Source: Candidatus Nanohalarchaeota archaeon
GTDB taxonomy: Archaea; EX4484-52; JAADEF01
DNA length: 6,872 nucleotides
Assembly (NCBI GenBank): GCA_013153555.1
Contig: JAADEF010000043.1
Coordinates: forward strand, 1 to 6,872
Direction of reading: 5' to 3'
The notes beneath the pieces were generated by a model. The model had not been told where the DNA came from and ran no database searches. It saw only the letters and a list, made by a program, of their open reading frames with translations. Shown one piece after another: positions 1 to 5,848 of the stretch (position 1 is the first letter of the stretch; each line of letters begins with the position of its first letter). The position numbers were made by a program, and so were the translations under genes.

Positions 1-405
1 CATATTTATAAACAAATCTCCATCATTGAGATCAATATTTTCTATTAAACCCATAACAAGAAATTTATACAAATCTTTTTCATTTAAGTTTATATAACGC
101 CATAATAAAGGTAGATTTTTCTCTAAAAATTGATATCTTTGAACTAATGAAGTAAACTTTTTGTCAGAGGGAGATTTATAAAAAGAAGATAATAATCCTC
201 TATAGAATTCATCTGTGTATAAGAAAGGATAAGCTTTACAAATCGCTTCATCTCCTAACTGAGATAAAGTCCGTAAAGGCGATAGGTAATATTTTCCTTT
301 CAAGGGTAATGGTAATTTTGCGGTATTAGCAATTAATGTATATAATTCTCTAATAGATCCTAACACCAATTGTGGATCTTTATTGGGTGCATATTTCCCT
401 TCCAT
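1..405 (-). CDS. Unrecognised protein, N-terminal part (runs off left edge)
   Basis: A minus-strand frame is open without a stop from about position 501 to the window edge, so at least 135 codons are visible from the start chosen here. I do not recognise the family. The visible part is largely helical-looking and soluble, with no signal peptide or membrane segment. It begins MEGKYAPNKDPQL and contains PLPLKGKYYLSPLRTL, then an aromatic-rich stretch with YPFLYTDEFYRGLL. The ATG at 405 is preferred because it lies about 28 nt from a TATA-like palindrome at 430-437, which fits leaderless expression. In-frame ATGs at 450 and 441 are possible but would leave almost no space before hisS at 460. The gene is divergent from hisS. 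Its length and C-terminus are unknown. Confidence is high that it codes and nil about function. Confidence 0.68.
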   Translation of the reverse strand, partial: MEGKYAPNKDPQLVLGSIRELYTLIANTAKLPLPLKGKYYLSPLRTLSQLGDEAICKAYPFLYTDEFYRGLLSSFYKSPSDKKFTSLVQRYQFLEKNLPLLWRYINLNEKDLYKFLVMGLIENIDLNDGDLFINM

Positions 406-429
406 ATTATGTGTATGTAAATCCGACAC

Positions 430-437
430 TTTTAAAA
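430..437. promoter_or_regulatory. Palindromic TATA box, possibly shared by divergent genes
   Basis: TTTTAAAA is a perfect palindrome centred between 433 and 434. It lies about 26 nt from the hisS ATG at 460 on the plus strand and about 28 nt from the ATG at 405 on the minus strand. Archaeal transcription starts about 25 nt downstream of the TATA box, so both transcripts would begin at or next to their start codons. Nothing else TATA-like sits at that distance for either gene. No strong BRE is evident on either side, so the direction preference cannot be read. Confidence 0.55.
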
Positions 438-459
438 ACATTAAACTCATACTTATTGT

Positions 460-1710
460 ATGGATCTCAAAAAGCTTAAAGGAGTAAGAGATTATAGTCA
501 TGATGAAGCGCTTCTTTTAGAAAAAATACACGATACAGGTAAAAAAATATTTAAGAAATATGGCTACTTACCGTTAGATACTACTGCCTTAGAGAGGTGG
601 GAAGTGCTTACTGCAAAAGATGTTAATGCAGGAGATGAAATAAAAGAGCAAACATACAACTTTAAAGACAGGGGTGGCAAACACATTGGTTTAAGATTTG
701 ATTTAACTGTTTCTTTAATAAGATATGTGGCCGAACATCAAAACATCAATATACCTTTTAAGCGCTATCAATTAGGTAAAGTATACAGATATGAGGAAGC
801 TAAACGCTCAAGATACAGAGAATTTTATCAAATGGATATAGATGTGGTTGGAGGTAAAAGCATAGCATATGATGCCGAGATATTAGCTGTTGCGCATGAG
901 CTATTTAATTCTTTAGGTTTAAAAAATCATACTTTTTTAATCAATAATAGAAAGCTCATAGAAAAAATTCTATCTCAAAAATATCCTAAGTTGGATAAAA
1001 TAAAAGCAATGCGCACTATTGACAAAATAGATAAAATCAGTAAAGAAGAATTTCTTAAAGAAGGATTTAAAGAAGAAAATTACCAACTATTCAAAAGAGA
1101 GTTTAACAGCTACGAAGAGTTAAGTAAAGAAATTAATCAAGAATGCAAAGATCTAAAAGAATTAGAAACTTATCTCAAATTAATGGGTGTGAAAAATTAT
1201 AAGTTTAGTTTAAAGATTGTGAGAGGTTTGGGCTACTACACAGGAAACGTGTTTGAAACATTTATTCAAGGTTATGAAGATGTGGGCAGTGTAGGTAGTG
1301 GAGGTAGGTACGATACTGTATTTGAAAGAGTGATAAAAAGACCATTACCTGCAGTAGGGTATGGGTTTGGAGTTGATAGAATTCTTGATGTAATGTTAAA
1401 AGAAGGTTTGATTCCAGAATCTTTTATGGTTTATGTAGCTTATACACCTGAAGAAATGTTAAAAGAAGCCATTCGCATCAGAAAAGAACTAATAAAAAAC
1501 AACATTCCTACTTATTTAAATTACGATTATAAAAGCTTAACAAACCAAATAAAAGAAGCAGTTAAAAGAAACATCAAATGGCTTATAATAGTAGGTAAAA
1601 AAGATTTAGAAGATAATAAAGTTACATTACGAGATTTAGAAAAAGGGAAAGAAGAAAAAATAGGTGTAAAAGATGTACTTAGCAGGCTTGGATCTCGCAG
1701 GAAAAGATAA
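460..1710 (+). CDS. hisS: Histidine--tRNA ligase
   Basis: This class II aminoacyl-tRNA synthetase attaches histidine to tRNA-His in the cytoplasm. At 416 aa it has the usual family length. The N-terminal KGVRD block (residues 7-11) fixes the start, and RFDLT follows at 79-83. Motif 2 spans about 103-129 (YQLGKVYRYEEA, then RYREFYQMDID). The histidine-specific motifs are both present: VRGLGYYTG at 254-262, with the catalytic arginine R255, and GGRYD at 281-285. Motif 3, GYGFGVDRIL, is at 300-309. Residues from about 324 to the end form the anticodon-binding domain (VYVAYTPEE, later WLIIVGKKDL). The upstream TATA-like box indicates leaderless translation. The last 38 nt overlap the DUF429 gene, so hisS heads a four-gene operon. 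All key residues are present. Confidence 0.97.
   Translation: MDLKKLKGVRDYSHDEALLLEKIHDTGKKIFKKYGYLPLDTTALERWEVLTAKDVNAGDEIKEQTYNFKDRGGKHIGLRFDLTVSLIRYVAEHQNINIPFKRYQLGKVYRYEEAKRSRYREFYQMDIDVVGGKSIAYDAEILAVAHELFNSLGLKNHTFLINNRKLIEKILSQKYPKLDKIKAMRTIDKIDKISKEEFLKEGFKEENYQLFKREFNSYEELSKEINQECKDLKELETYLKLMGVKNYKFSLKIVRGLGYYTGNVFETFIQGYEDVGSVGSGGRYDTVFERVIKRPLPAVGYGFGVDRILDVMLKEGLIPESFMVYVAYTPEEMLKEAIRIRKELIKNNIPTYLNYDYKSLTNQIKEAVKRNIKWLIIVGKKDLEDNKVTLRDLEKGKEEKIGVKDVLSRLGSRRKR
1662..1666 (+). promoter_or_regulatory. Shine-Dalgarno for the DUF429 gene
   Basis: AGGTG lies inside the 3' end of hisS, 6 nt before the ATG at 1673. It matches the archaeal anti-SD and supports the start that gives a 38-nt overlap with hisS. 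Confidence 0.7.
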
Positions 1711-2206
1711 AAATTTAAGCGTTATTGCTCTGTATGACACAAGAACCAAACAATACATTCTTAAAGAAGTATATACTGATGAGCACATATTAAATGTTTT
1801 AAAACAGTTTTCTCCTCGTATCATAGCAATTGATGCTCCTTTGACTCAACCTTTGCAAAAAAACAATGCATTTAGAGAAGCTGAAAGAGAATTAATCAGA
1901 AGAGGATTTAGACCTTTGCCTTTAAACATAGACTCTATGAAAATTTTAGTGGAAAGAGGGATGAAAATAAAAAATAAAATATTAAGGGTTTTACCTGAAT
2001 GTGAGATAATTGAGTGTTTTGCTTCCGCATCATTAAAATTAATGCACTTAAACAAAGCAGAATTAGAAATAAAGTTCAATAAAAAGCTAAATAAAGATGA
2101 AATAGATGCAATTGCATGCGCCAATACTGCATATTTTTACAAAATGGGTCATTATGAAGAAGTCGGTGATCCCAAAGAAGGCACAATAATCCTGCCCAAG
2201 CTGTGA
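1673..2206 (+). CDS. DUF429 predicted nuclease (RNase H-like fold)
   Basis: The 177-aa protein carries the DUF429/COG2410 signature. It has GLDLAG at residues 5-10, AIDAPL at 52-57, FREAERELIRRG at 67-78, IECFAS at 113-118 and DEIDAIACA at 132-140. The C-terminal stretch KEGTIILPK matches the family's usual ending. The spaced acidic residues D7, D54, E114 and D135 fit an RNase H-like metal-binding site, which is the basis of the nuclease prediction. No substrate is established for the family as far as I know. The start is supported by AGGTG 6 nt upstream even though the gene overlaps hisS by 38 nt. It ends 4 nt before trm56. Co-transcription with hisS and trm56 makes a role in RNA metabolism plausible, but that is inference from position only. 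Confidence 0.85.
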   Translation: MYLAGLDLAGKDKNLSVIALYDTRTKQYILKEVYTDEHILNVLKQFSPRIIAIDAPLTQPLQKNNAFREAERELIRRGFRPLPLNIDSMKILVERGMKIKNKILRVLPECEIIECFASASLKLMHLNKAELEIKFNKKLNKDEIDAIACANTAYFYKMGHYEEVGDPKEGTIILPKL

Positions 2207-2210
2207 TGCT

Positions 2211-2744
2211 ATGATAGAAATACTTCGCCTAAACCACCGCAAAGAAAGAGATAAACGCATAACTACTCATTTAGCCTTAAGCGTAAGAGTCCTTTATCCT
2301 AATGCTAAAATATATTATAGTGGAGATAAAGATGAAAAGTTTGAGAAAAGCATTGCAAAATTACAGGAAAAATGGGGTCATGCAGTTTCCATAGAATATG
2401 TAAGCAATGCAAAAAAACTCGTGGTCTCTAAAAAAAGTAAAGGATATGTTGTAGTGCACTTAACTATGTATGGATTAAATTACAAGGAAAAAATAAGAGA
2501 ACTCAACACTGCATCTAATCTTTTAATAATAGTGGGAAGTGAAAAAGTACCTGGTTGGGTGTATGAATTGGCAGACCATAATATTGCGGTAGGTCATCAA
2601 CCACATTCAGAACTTACCGCATTAACTTTACTTCTTTACGAACTTAATGACTGTAAATTAAAAGATAACAACATTAAAAGTGATTTACAAATAATACCTC
2701 AAGAAAAAGGTAAAAAGGTGATTGAAAGTGATAAGCAAATATGA
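2211..2744 (+). CDS. trm56: tRNA (cytidine(56)-2'-O)-methyltransferase, aTrm56
   Basis: This SPOUT-class, SAM-dependent enzyme methylates the 2'-OH of C56 in the tRNA T-loop and is a characteristic archaeal protein. Signatures are LRLNHRKERDKRITTH at residues 5-20, IIVGSEKVPGWVYELAD at 106-122, and the knot segment IAVGHQPHSELTAL at 125-138. The core is complete by about residue 150, and the last 27 residues (after NDCKL) form a lysine-rich tail of no clear function. The family N-terminus confirms the ATG at 2211. Only a short GTGAT, 3 nt upstream, resembles a ribosome site, so translational coupling to the DUF429 stop 4 nt earlier is likely. The 3' end overlaps the next gene by 17 nt. Confidence 0.93.
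   Translation: MIEILRLNHRKERDKRITTHLALSVRVLYPNAKIYYSGDKDEKFEKSIAKLQEKWGHAVSIEYVSNAKKLVVSKKSKGYVVVHLTMYGLNYKEKIRELNTASNLLIIVGSEKVPGWVYELADHNIAVGHQPHSELTALTLLLYELNDCKLKDNNIKSDLQIIPQEKGKKVIESDKQI
2716..2721 (+). promoter_or_regulatory. Shine-Dalgarno setting a GTG start
   Basis: AGGTGA lies within the end of trm56, 6 nt before the GTG at 2728. The alternative TTG at 2722 would directly abut it, so this site favours the GTG start. Confidence 0.65.
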
Positions 2745-2904
2745 AATTGGCTTTTGGATACTTATAGGAGGGGTTGCTTTCTTTCTTTGGTTAGCACATA
2801 GGAGAGAATATTATGGAAAAACAAAACTTTTAAAAGAAGAATATGAAAAAGTATGGAAAAAATGGTATAATTGGAAAGAAAAAAAGAAAGAAGAGCAAGC
2901 TTAG
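2728..2904 (+). CDS. Small single-pass membrane protein, unknown function
   Basis: A 58-codon frame overlaps the end of trm56 by 17 nt and closes the hisS operon. The product starts with about seven polar residues, then has one hydrophobic segment (IGFWILIGGVAFFLWLA) covering roughly residues 7-23, followed by HRRE and a highly charged, Lys/Glu/Trp-rich tail of about 35 residues that should be helical, possibly coiled coil. The positive residues after the segment suggest an N-out, C-in topology with a cytoplasmic tail. I recognise no family. The start is GTG at 2728, chosen over TTG at 2722 because AGGTGA lies 6 nt upstream of the GTG. It ends 3 bp from the convergent surface-protein gene. 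The well-placed ribosome site and the membrane segment argue that it is real. Confidence 0.68.
   Translation: MISKYEIGFWILIGGVAFFLWLAHRREYYGKTKLLKEEYEKVWKKWYNWKEKKKEEQA
2876..2897 (-). terminator. Candidate U-tract terminator for the surface-protein operon
   Basis: On the minus strand the RNA just past the stop at 2908 is strongly pyrimidine-rich, with a run of seven U (2879-2885) flanked by CUUU and UUUC. Archaeal intrinsic termination relies on such U tracts without needing a hairpin. It lies inside the end of the convergent membrane-protein gene. Confidence 0.4.
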
Positions 2905-2907
2905 ATT

Positions 2908-3870
2908 TTATGCAGCGCTTGCTATCACATACATGTAACCTGTTGGTAGGTTTCCATCAGGAACTCCATATGGAATGTGCAATTGTACATCTGCAACAAT
3001 TGCACCTCCTGGATAGATTGGAGATCCTCCATTCAAGGTTAAACCATCTGTTCCAAAGGCAGTACAGGCAGAAGCACCTGGTGCATCTGCGTTCCATCTG
3101 TATAGTCTAAACTTGGAACAATCGTAATACACAGCTATACAATAAGGAGTGCCATCTTCACCAATTGCTAATCCATCTATAATACCCCAATTAGGATCTC
3201 CGCTTGCTGCAATAGTTTTCATAGTGTACGGTCCATTTACCAAATCGATAGTACCTGTGTTGGTTACATTGTGTGCATTCACACCAACAACCAAATCAGC
3301 AGTTACACCAGTGGTTCCGTTACAATACACATAAGAACCTGTTAAGTTAATAACCCAAAAATACTCTCTATTTGCATCCCTTATCTTACCAAAGCTTACA
3401 GTGTTAGTTGGCTTGTTCAAATAAATGTAATCTACTGAGCTGTTGAACTCAACCCTATCCACAAACCAAAAAGTAGTGTAAGATGCATTTTTAACTGCTA
3501 ACCAATTAGCCGGATCATAAAGATTAATATCTCCGCTTCCGAAAGGATTACTTGCTGGTTGAGTTACATTAAGCCACACATAAGTTATATCAGTTGATCC
3601 TAAATTTTCTATTTCTATTTGAGATAACACAACACCATTTTCAGTATCTGTATATTGAGTTACTACAGTACCTGGATCTTGTGCACCCCAGTTCATACCT
3701 TGTGGCGTAACATCTACAATCGTTTGATTATTTATGCTCACTACAATTTGCGCATCACTTGTAGCGTTGACATCATACGCCACTACATTGCCTTTAGGAG
3801 TTAATACAGCCATACCCAGCAAAACAACCCCCACAACAACAACCATTGCTAATTTGCTTATTCCCTTCAT
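2908..3870 (-). CDS. Secreted surface glycoprotein-like protein, paralogue 1
   Basis: The 320-aa protein begins with a signal sequence: MKGISK, a hydrophobic core at about 8-23, and a probable cleavage after VVA at 29-31. The rest is rich in beta-forming, Thr, Asn and Gly residues with very little lysine. I see eight N-glycosylation sequons (N35, N48, N101, N128, N143, N175, N184, N201) and four cysteines (183, 244, 251, 269) that could form disulfides. There is no C-terminal anchor; the protein ends in a beta-like stretch, TGYMYVIASAA. It is clearly paralogous to the 4130-5119 product. Shared blocks include YVWLN, PFGSG, YDPANW, REYF, GIIDG, RWNAD and IPYGVPDGNLPTG. Candidate roles are S-layer-like, pilus or fibre subunit, or adhesin, but none is proven and I recognise no named family. 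GGGTGAT lies 5 nt before the start. Confidence 0.88.
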   Translation of the reverse strand: MKGISKLAMVVVVGVVLLGMAVLTPKGNVVAYDVNATSDAQIVVSINNQTIVDVTPQGMNWGAQDPGTVVTQYTDTENGVVLSQIEIENLGSTDITYVWLNVTQPASNPFGSGDINLYDPANWLAVKNASYTTFWFVDRVEFNSSVDYIYLNKPTNTVSFGKIRDANREYFWVINLTGSYVYCNGTTGVTADLVVGVNAHNVTNTGTIDLVNGPYTMKTIAASGDPNWGIIDGLAIGEDGTPYCIAVYYDCSKFRLYRWNADAPGASACTAFGTDGLTLNGGSPIYPGGAIVADVQLHIPYGVPDGNLPTGYMYVIASAA

Positions 3871-3875
3871 TCCGT

Positions 3876-3882
3876 ATCACCC
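3876..3882 (-). promoter_or_regulatory. Shine-Dalgarno of surface paralogue 1
   Basis: GGGTGAT on the minus strand, 5 nt before the ATG at 3870, is a good match to the archaeal anti-SD. With the 31-nt gap after the winged-helix gene, it suggests translation from a shared transcript. Confidence 0.65.
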
Positions 3883-3901
3883 ATAAACATTTTTATTATG
3901 A

Positions 3902-4114
3902 TCATACCCACCAAACCATCTTTTTGTTCATCCCTACTTTAGCAACCTGCTCCTTACCTTTGATTAAACCTTTATCCTTCATTTTATAGCAGTAGGTATT
4001 AGCCGTACTCCACGAAATACCAATTTTTTTAGCAATCTGATAAGTGGATAACGGCTTTTTTTCTTTTTTCAGCAATGCAATTATTGCATCTTCCACTGCC
4101 ATTGCTTCGCTCAT
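3902..4114 (-). CDS. Small winged-helix DNA-binding protein
   Basis: The 70-aa protein is little more than one winged helix-turn-helix domain. Helix 1 is at about residues 6-17 (AVEDAIIALLKKE), then LSTYQIAKKIGIS (22-34) forms the turn region, and residues 35-47 (WSTANTYCYKMKD) form a likely recognition helix. GLIKGKEQ and the terminal KKMVWWV make the beta wing. No ligand or dimerisation domain is visible. It lies 15 nt after one surface-protein gene and 31 nt before its paralogue, on the same strand and probably on one transcript. A role in regulating this locus is therefore an obvious guess but unproven. GTGAT 3 nt upstream is the only ribosome-site resemblance. A second in-frame ATG at 4102 is a less likely start. 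Confidence 0.82.
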   Translation of the reverse strand: MSEAMAVEDAIIALLKKEKKPLSTYQIAKKIGISWSTANTYCYKMKDKGLIKGKEQVAKVGMNKKMVWWV

Positions 4115-4129
4115 AAAATCACGCTCGCA

Positions 4130-5119
4130 TTATGCCATCACAAACACAGTAACAGTTCCAGTGCTTAAATCACCTTGTGCAGTACCATAAGGTACTCTCA
4201 CACGAATCCATGCTTTGTAAAAACCACCAGGAGTTATAACATCATTGTTAATGTAGCCACCACCTAAAGCAGCACAGCTTGAAGGTAATCCGCTGCTAGC
4301 AAGGAAATCAGCATTCCATCTCACAAAGAAAACAGGGGCACCCGTTGCTCCACAATTTACAGGAATAAACACACAATATTTTTCCCCTCCCCCGAAATCA
4401 ACAGCACCAACATCATACTGTTGACCATCCAAAATACCGCCAGCAGTATCAATAGTAACAGGGACAAAAACATCAGGTAAAGCATTATCGGTAAGATCCA
4501 CATCTCCTGTATCGGTTTTGGTTTTAGGTGATGACACGTTTATATAAAATACTCCATTGGAACAATTTGTTCCTACATAAGAGCTTACATATTCAAAGAA
4601 ATACTCCCTCGTACCGTTCCTAAATCTGGCAAAAATCACTCCTACATCTCCTAAAGCAGTATTAGGGACCTTGACATACAAAGGATCATCTTCCTCATAT
4701 TCCACCCTATTAATATACATAAAAGCACTGTCGGGTGAGCTAACTGAATTATTTGCAATAACCACGAAGTTTGCAGGATCATATGCTAATGGATTTCCTG
4801 TTCCAAAAGGTCTTGCAGAAGGAAAAGAATTATTGAACCAAACATAAGAAATGTTAACAGAACCGATATTTTCAATCCAAATATTTTCGTAATTGTTAGC
4901 TTCGTAAGCACTTCCGAATTCCTCACCAGGATAAACATCATACCATGCTAATGAATCAGGGTTAATATCCACCATGGTTTTTGCAGAAACATTGACAAAG
5001 ATTTGAATTGTGTCGTTAGATGCAGCAGTAGGTGCATAAACCTTAGACGATAGCATTAAACCTAAAATTACACTCACCATTACTGCCAAAAAGGCATACA
5101 ATGAAACTGCTTTTTTCAT
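4130..5119 (-). CDS. Secreted surface glycoprotein-like protein, paralogue 2
   Basis: The 329-aa protein starts MKKAVSLYAF, with a hydrophobic core to about residue 24 and possible processing near KVYA (26-29), although proline at 30 makes the exact site uncertain. It carries eight N-glycosylation sequons (N35, N43, N89, N96, N123, N168, N185, N194) and four cysteines (186, 249, 256, 282). The middle pair has the same 7-residue spacing as in paralogue 1. Shared blocks include YVWFN, PFGTG, YDPANF, NRVEY, REYFF, GILDG, RWNAD and VPYGTAQGDLSTG. The sequons at N96 and N123 align with N101 and N128 of paralogue 1. There is no C-terminal anchor. It is the first gene of its operon, with a strong GGAGG site and a structured upstream region, which suggests high or regulated expression. 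It is an export-directed surface subunit; its assembly and function are unknown. Confidence 0.88.
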   Translation of the reverse strand: MKKAVSLYAFLAVMVSVILGLMLSSKVYAPTAASNDTIQIFVNVSAKTMVDINPDSLAWYDVYPGEEFGSAYEANNYENIWIENIGSVNISYVWFNNSFPSARPFGTGNPLAYDPANFVVIANNSVSSPDSAFMYINRVEYEEDDPLYVKVPNTALGDVGVIFARFRNGTREYFFEYVSSYVGTNCSNGVFYINVSSPKTKTDTGDVDLTDNALPDVFVPVTIDTAGGILDGQQYDVGAVDFGGGEKYCVFIPVNCGATGAPVFFVRWNADFLASSGLPSSCAALGGGYINNDVITPGGFYKAWIRVRVPYGTAQGDLSTGTVTVFVMA

Positions 5120-5129
5120 AGTTCTCTTC

Positions 5130-5134
5130 CCTCC
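5130..5134 (-). promoter_or_regulatory. Strong Shine-Dalgarno of surface paralogue 2
   Basis: GGAGG, within GGGAGGG, lies 10 nt before the ATG at 5119. This is the strongest ribosome site in the window and implies a leadered transcript, unlike the other operon-first genes here. Confidence 0.65.
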
Positions 5135-5140
5135 CTTAAA

Positions 5141-5166
5141 ATATCAACATACAAACGTATTGATAT
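5141..5166 (-). promoter_or_regulatory. Inverted repeat upstream of surface-protein operon
   Basis: ATATCAACATAC (5141-5152) and GTATTGATAT (5157-5166) can pair as ten base pairs with a 2-nt bulge and a 4-nt loop. The element ends 21 nt before the start codon. It could be an operator for a dimeric regulator or a 5' UTR hairpin. Confidence 0.45.
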
Positions 5167-5175
5167 ATTGAGATA

Positions 5176-5211
5176 TTAAAATATAATTAAATAGATGTCA
5201 TATATATAGGT
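5176..5211 (-). promoter_or_regulatory. Promoter region of surface-protein operon (two TATA candidates)
   Basis: Read on the minus strand, TATATATAT (about 5201-5208) and TTATATTTTAAT (about 5176-5187) both resemble TATA boxes. The first would start RNA near 5179, giving a leader of about 60 nt that includes the inverted repeat. The second would start RNA near 5155, inside the repeat. The sequence does not decide between them. Confidence 0.4.
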
Positions 5212-5245
5212 TTTTTGAATACTGCAAGATGGTTACGTATATATA

Positions 5246-5848
5246 CTATTTATAAAGAAGAGCCCACAAATTATCGCCATCATTGTAAAATTTATGATTA
5301 GATGGCTGTACAGAAAGCATGTCTTGTTTGAATTCATCATAATCGTAAAAATAATAATAGCGGGAAAACTTGCCTTTCCATTTGAGATCTGCTTCTTTCT
5401 CACCAGTCTTTTTCTTTTTACTTTCTCTACTCCATACGCTCACAATAACAAAATTAGAAGTTACGCGCCATAATTCGTTTAATGCTTTTAACCTTAATTC
5501 TTTAGAAGGAAAATGATGTATGACAGCAATGCTTAAAGAAGTATGAAATGAATCGTTTTTAAAAGGCAAAGTTAAAGCATCACCTATTACTGCATCTATG
5601 CCTTGGGGTTTAAACTGCATGAAATTTTTTGCAAAATCCAAACCTACTGCTAATTTGAAAGAGTGCTTAGCGGTAAGGTAAGCAAGATTCCTAAAATTGC
5701 CTACTCCTACTTCCAAAATTGTTTGAGAGTTGCTAAAATCTACTTCTTTAAGAAAATCCCATACTTTTTGCCTTGTTTTACTAAAATCAGAAGCAATATT
5801 GTTGTAGGTATGTTTAAGGTCCTTCAAAACCGCATTTTGCACACACAT
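5246..5848 (-). CDS. Trm9/ALKBH8-like tRNA wobble-uridine methyltransferase
   Basis: This is a class I SAM-dependent methyltransferase, and its closest recognisable family is Trm9/ALKBH8, which methylates carboxymethyl-uridine at the tRNA wobble position. Numbering from the ATG at 5848 (200 aa), evidence is HTYNNIASDFSKTRQKVWDF at 13-32, SAM motif I EVGVGN at 46-51, and GDALTLPF at 89-96. SLSIAVIHHF at 104-113 closely resembles the Trm9/ALKBH8 signature, and RYYYFYDYDEF at 163-173 resembles that family's RYYH block. The start is uncertain: GTG at 5878 or TTG at 5827 are also possible, and none has a clear ribosome site. With ATG at 5848 the gene overlaps the zinc-protein gene by 35 nt, which suggests translational coupling. 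In yeast Trm9 needs the zinc protein Trm112; no Trm112 is visible here. The exact substrate is inferred. Confidence 0.83.
   Translation of the reverse strand: MCVQNAVLKDLKHTYNNIASDFSKTRQKVWDFLKEVDFSNSQTILEVGVGNFRNLAYLTAKHSFKLAVGLDFAKNFMQFKPQGIDAVIGDALTLPFKNDSFHTSLSIAVIHHFPSKELRLKALNELWRVTSNFVIVSVWSRESKKKKTGEKEADLKWKGKFSRYYYFYDYDEFKQDMLSVQPSNHKFYNDGDNLWALLYK

Noticed and set aside
1636..1824. Minus-strand open frame of 62 codons
   Set aside because: It is antisense to the hisS/DUF429 junction and ends in a run of phenylalanines that mirrors lysine codons of hisS.
1846..2124. Minus-strand open frame of 92 codons
   Set aside because: It is wholly antisense to the well-supported DUF429 gene; its Ser/Phe/Ile-rich product is typical of an AT-rich shadow frame.
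2722..2727. TTG start two codons upstream for the small membrane protein
   Set aside because: It directly abuts the AGGTGA element; the GTG at 2728 has proper 6-nt spacing.
2871..3110. Plus-strand open frame of 79 codons
   Set aside because: It lies antisense to the C-terminal end of surface paralogue 1, gives an unnatural His/Leu-rich product, and has no ribosome site or promoter.
3149..3334. Plus-strand open frame of 61 codons
   Set aside because: Antisense to surface paralogue 1 with no independent support.
2908..5119. Phase variation by recombination between the surface paralogues
   Set aside because: The proteins are alike only in blocks and I saw no long identical DNA stretches, invertible repeats or recombinase gene.
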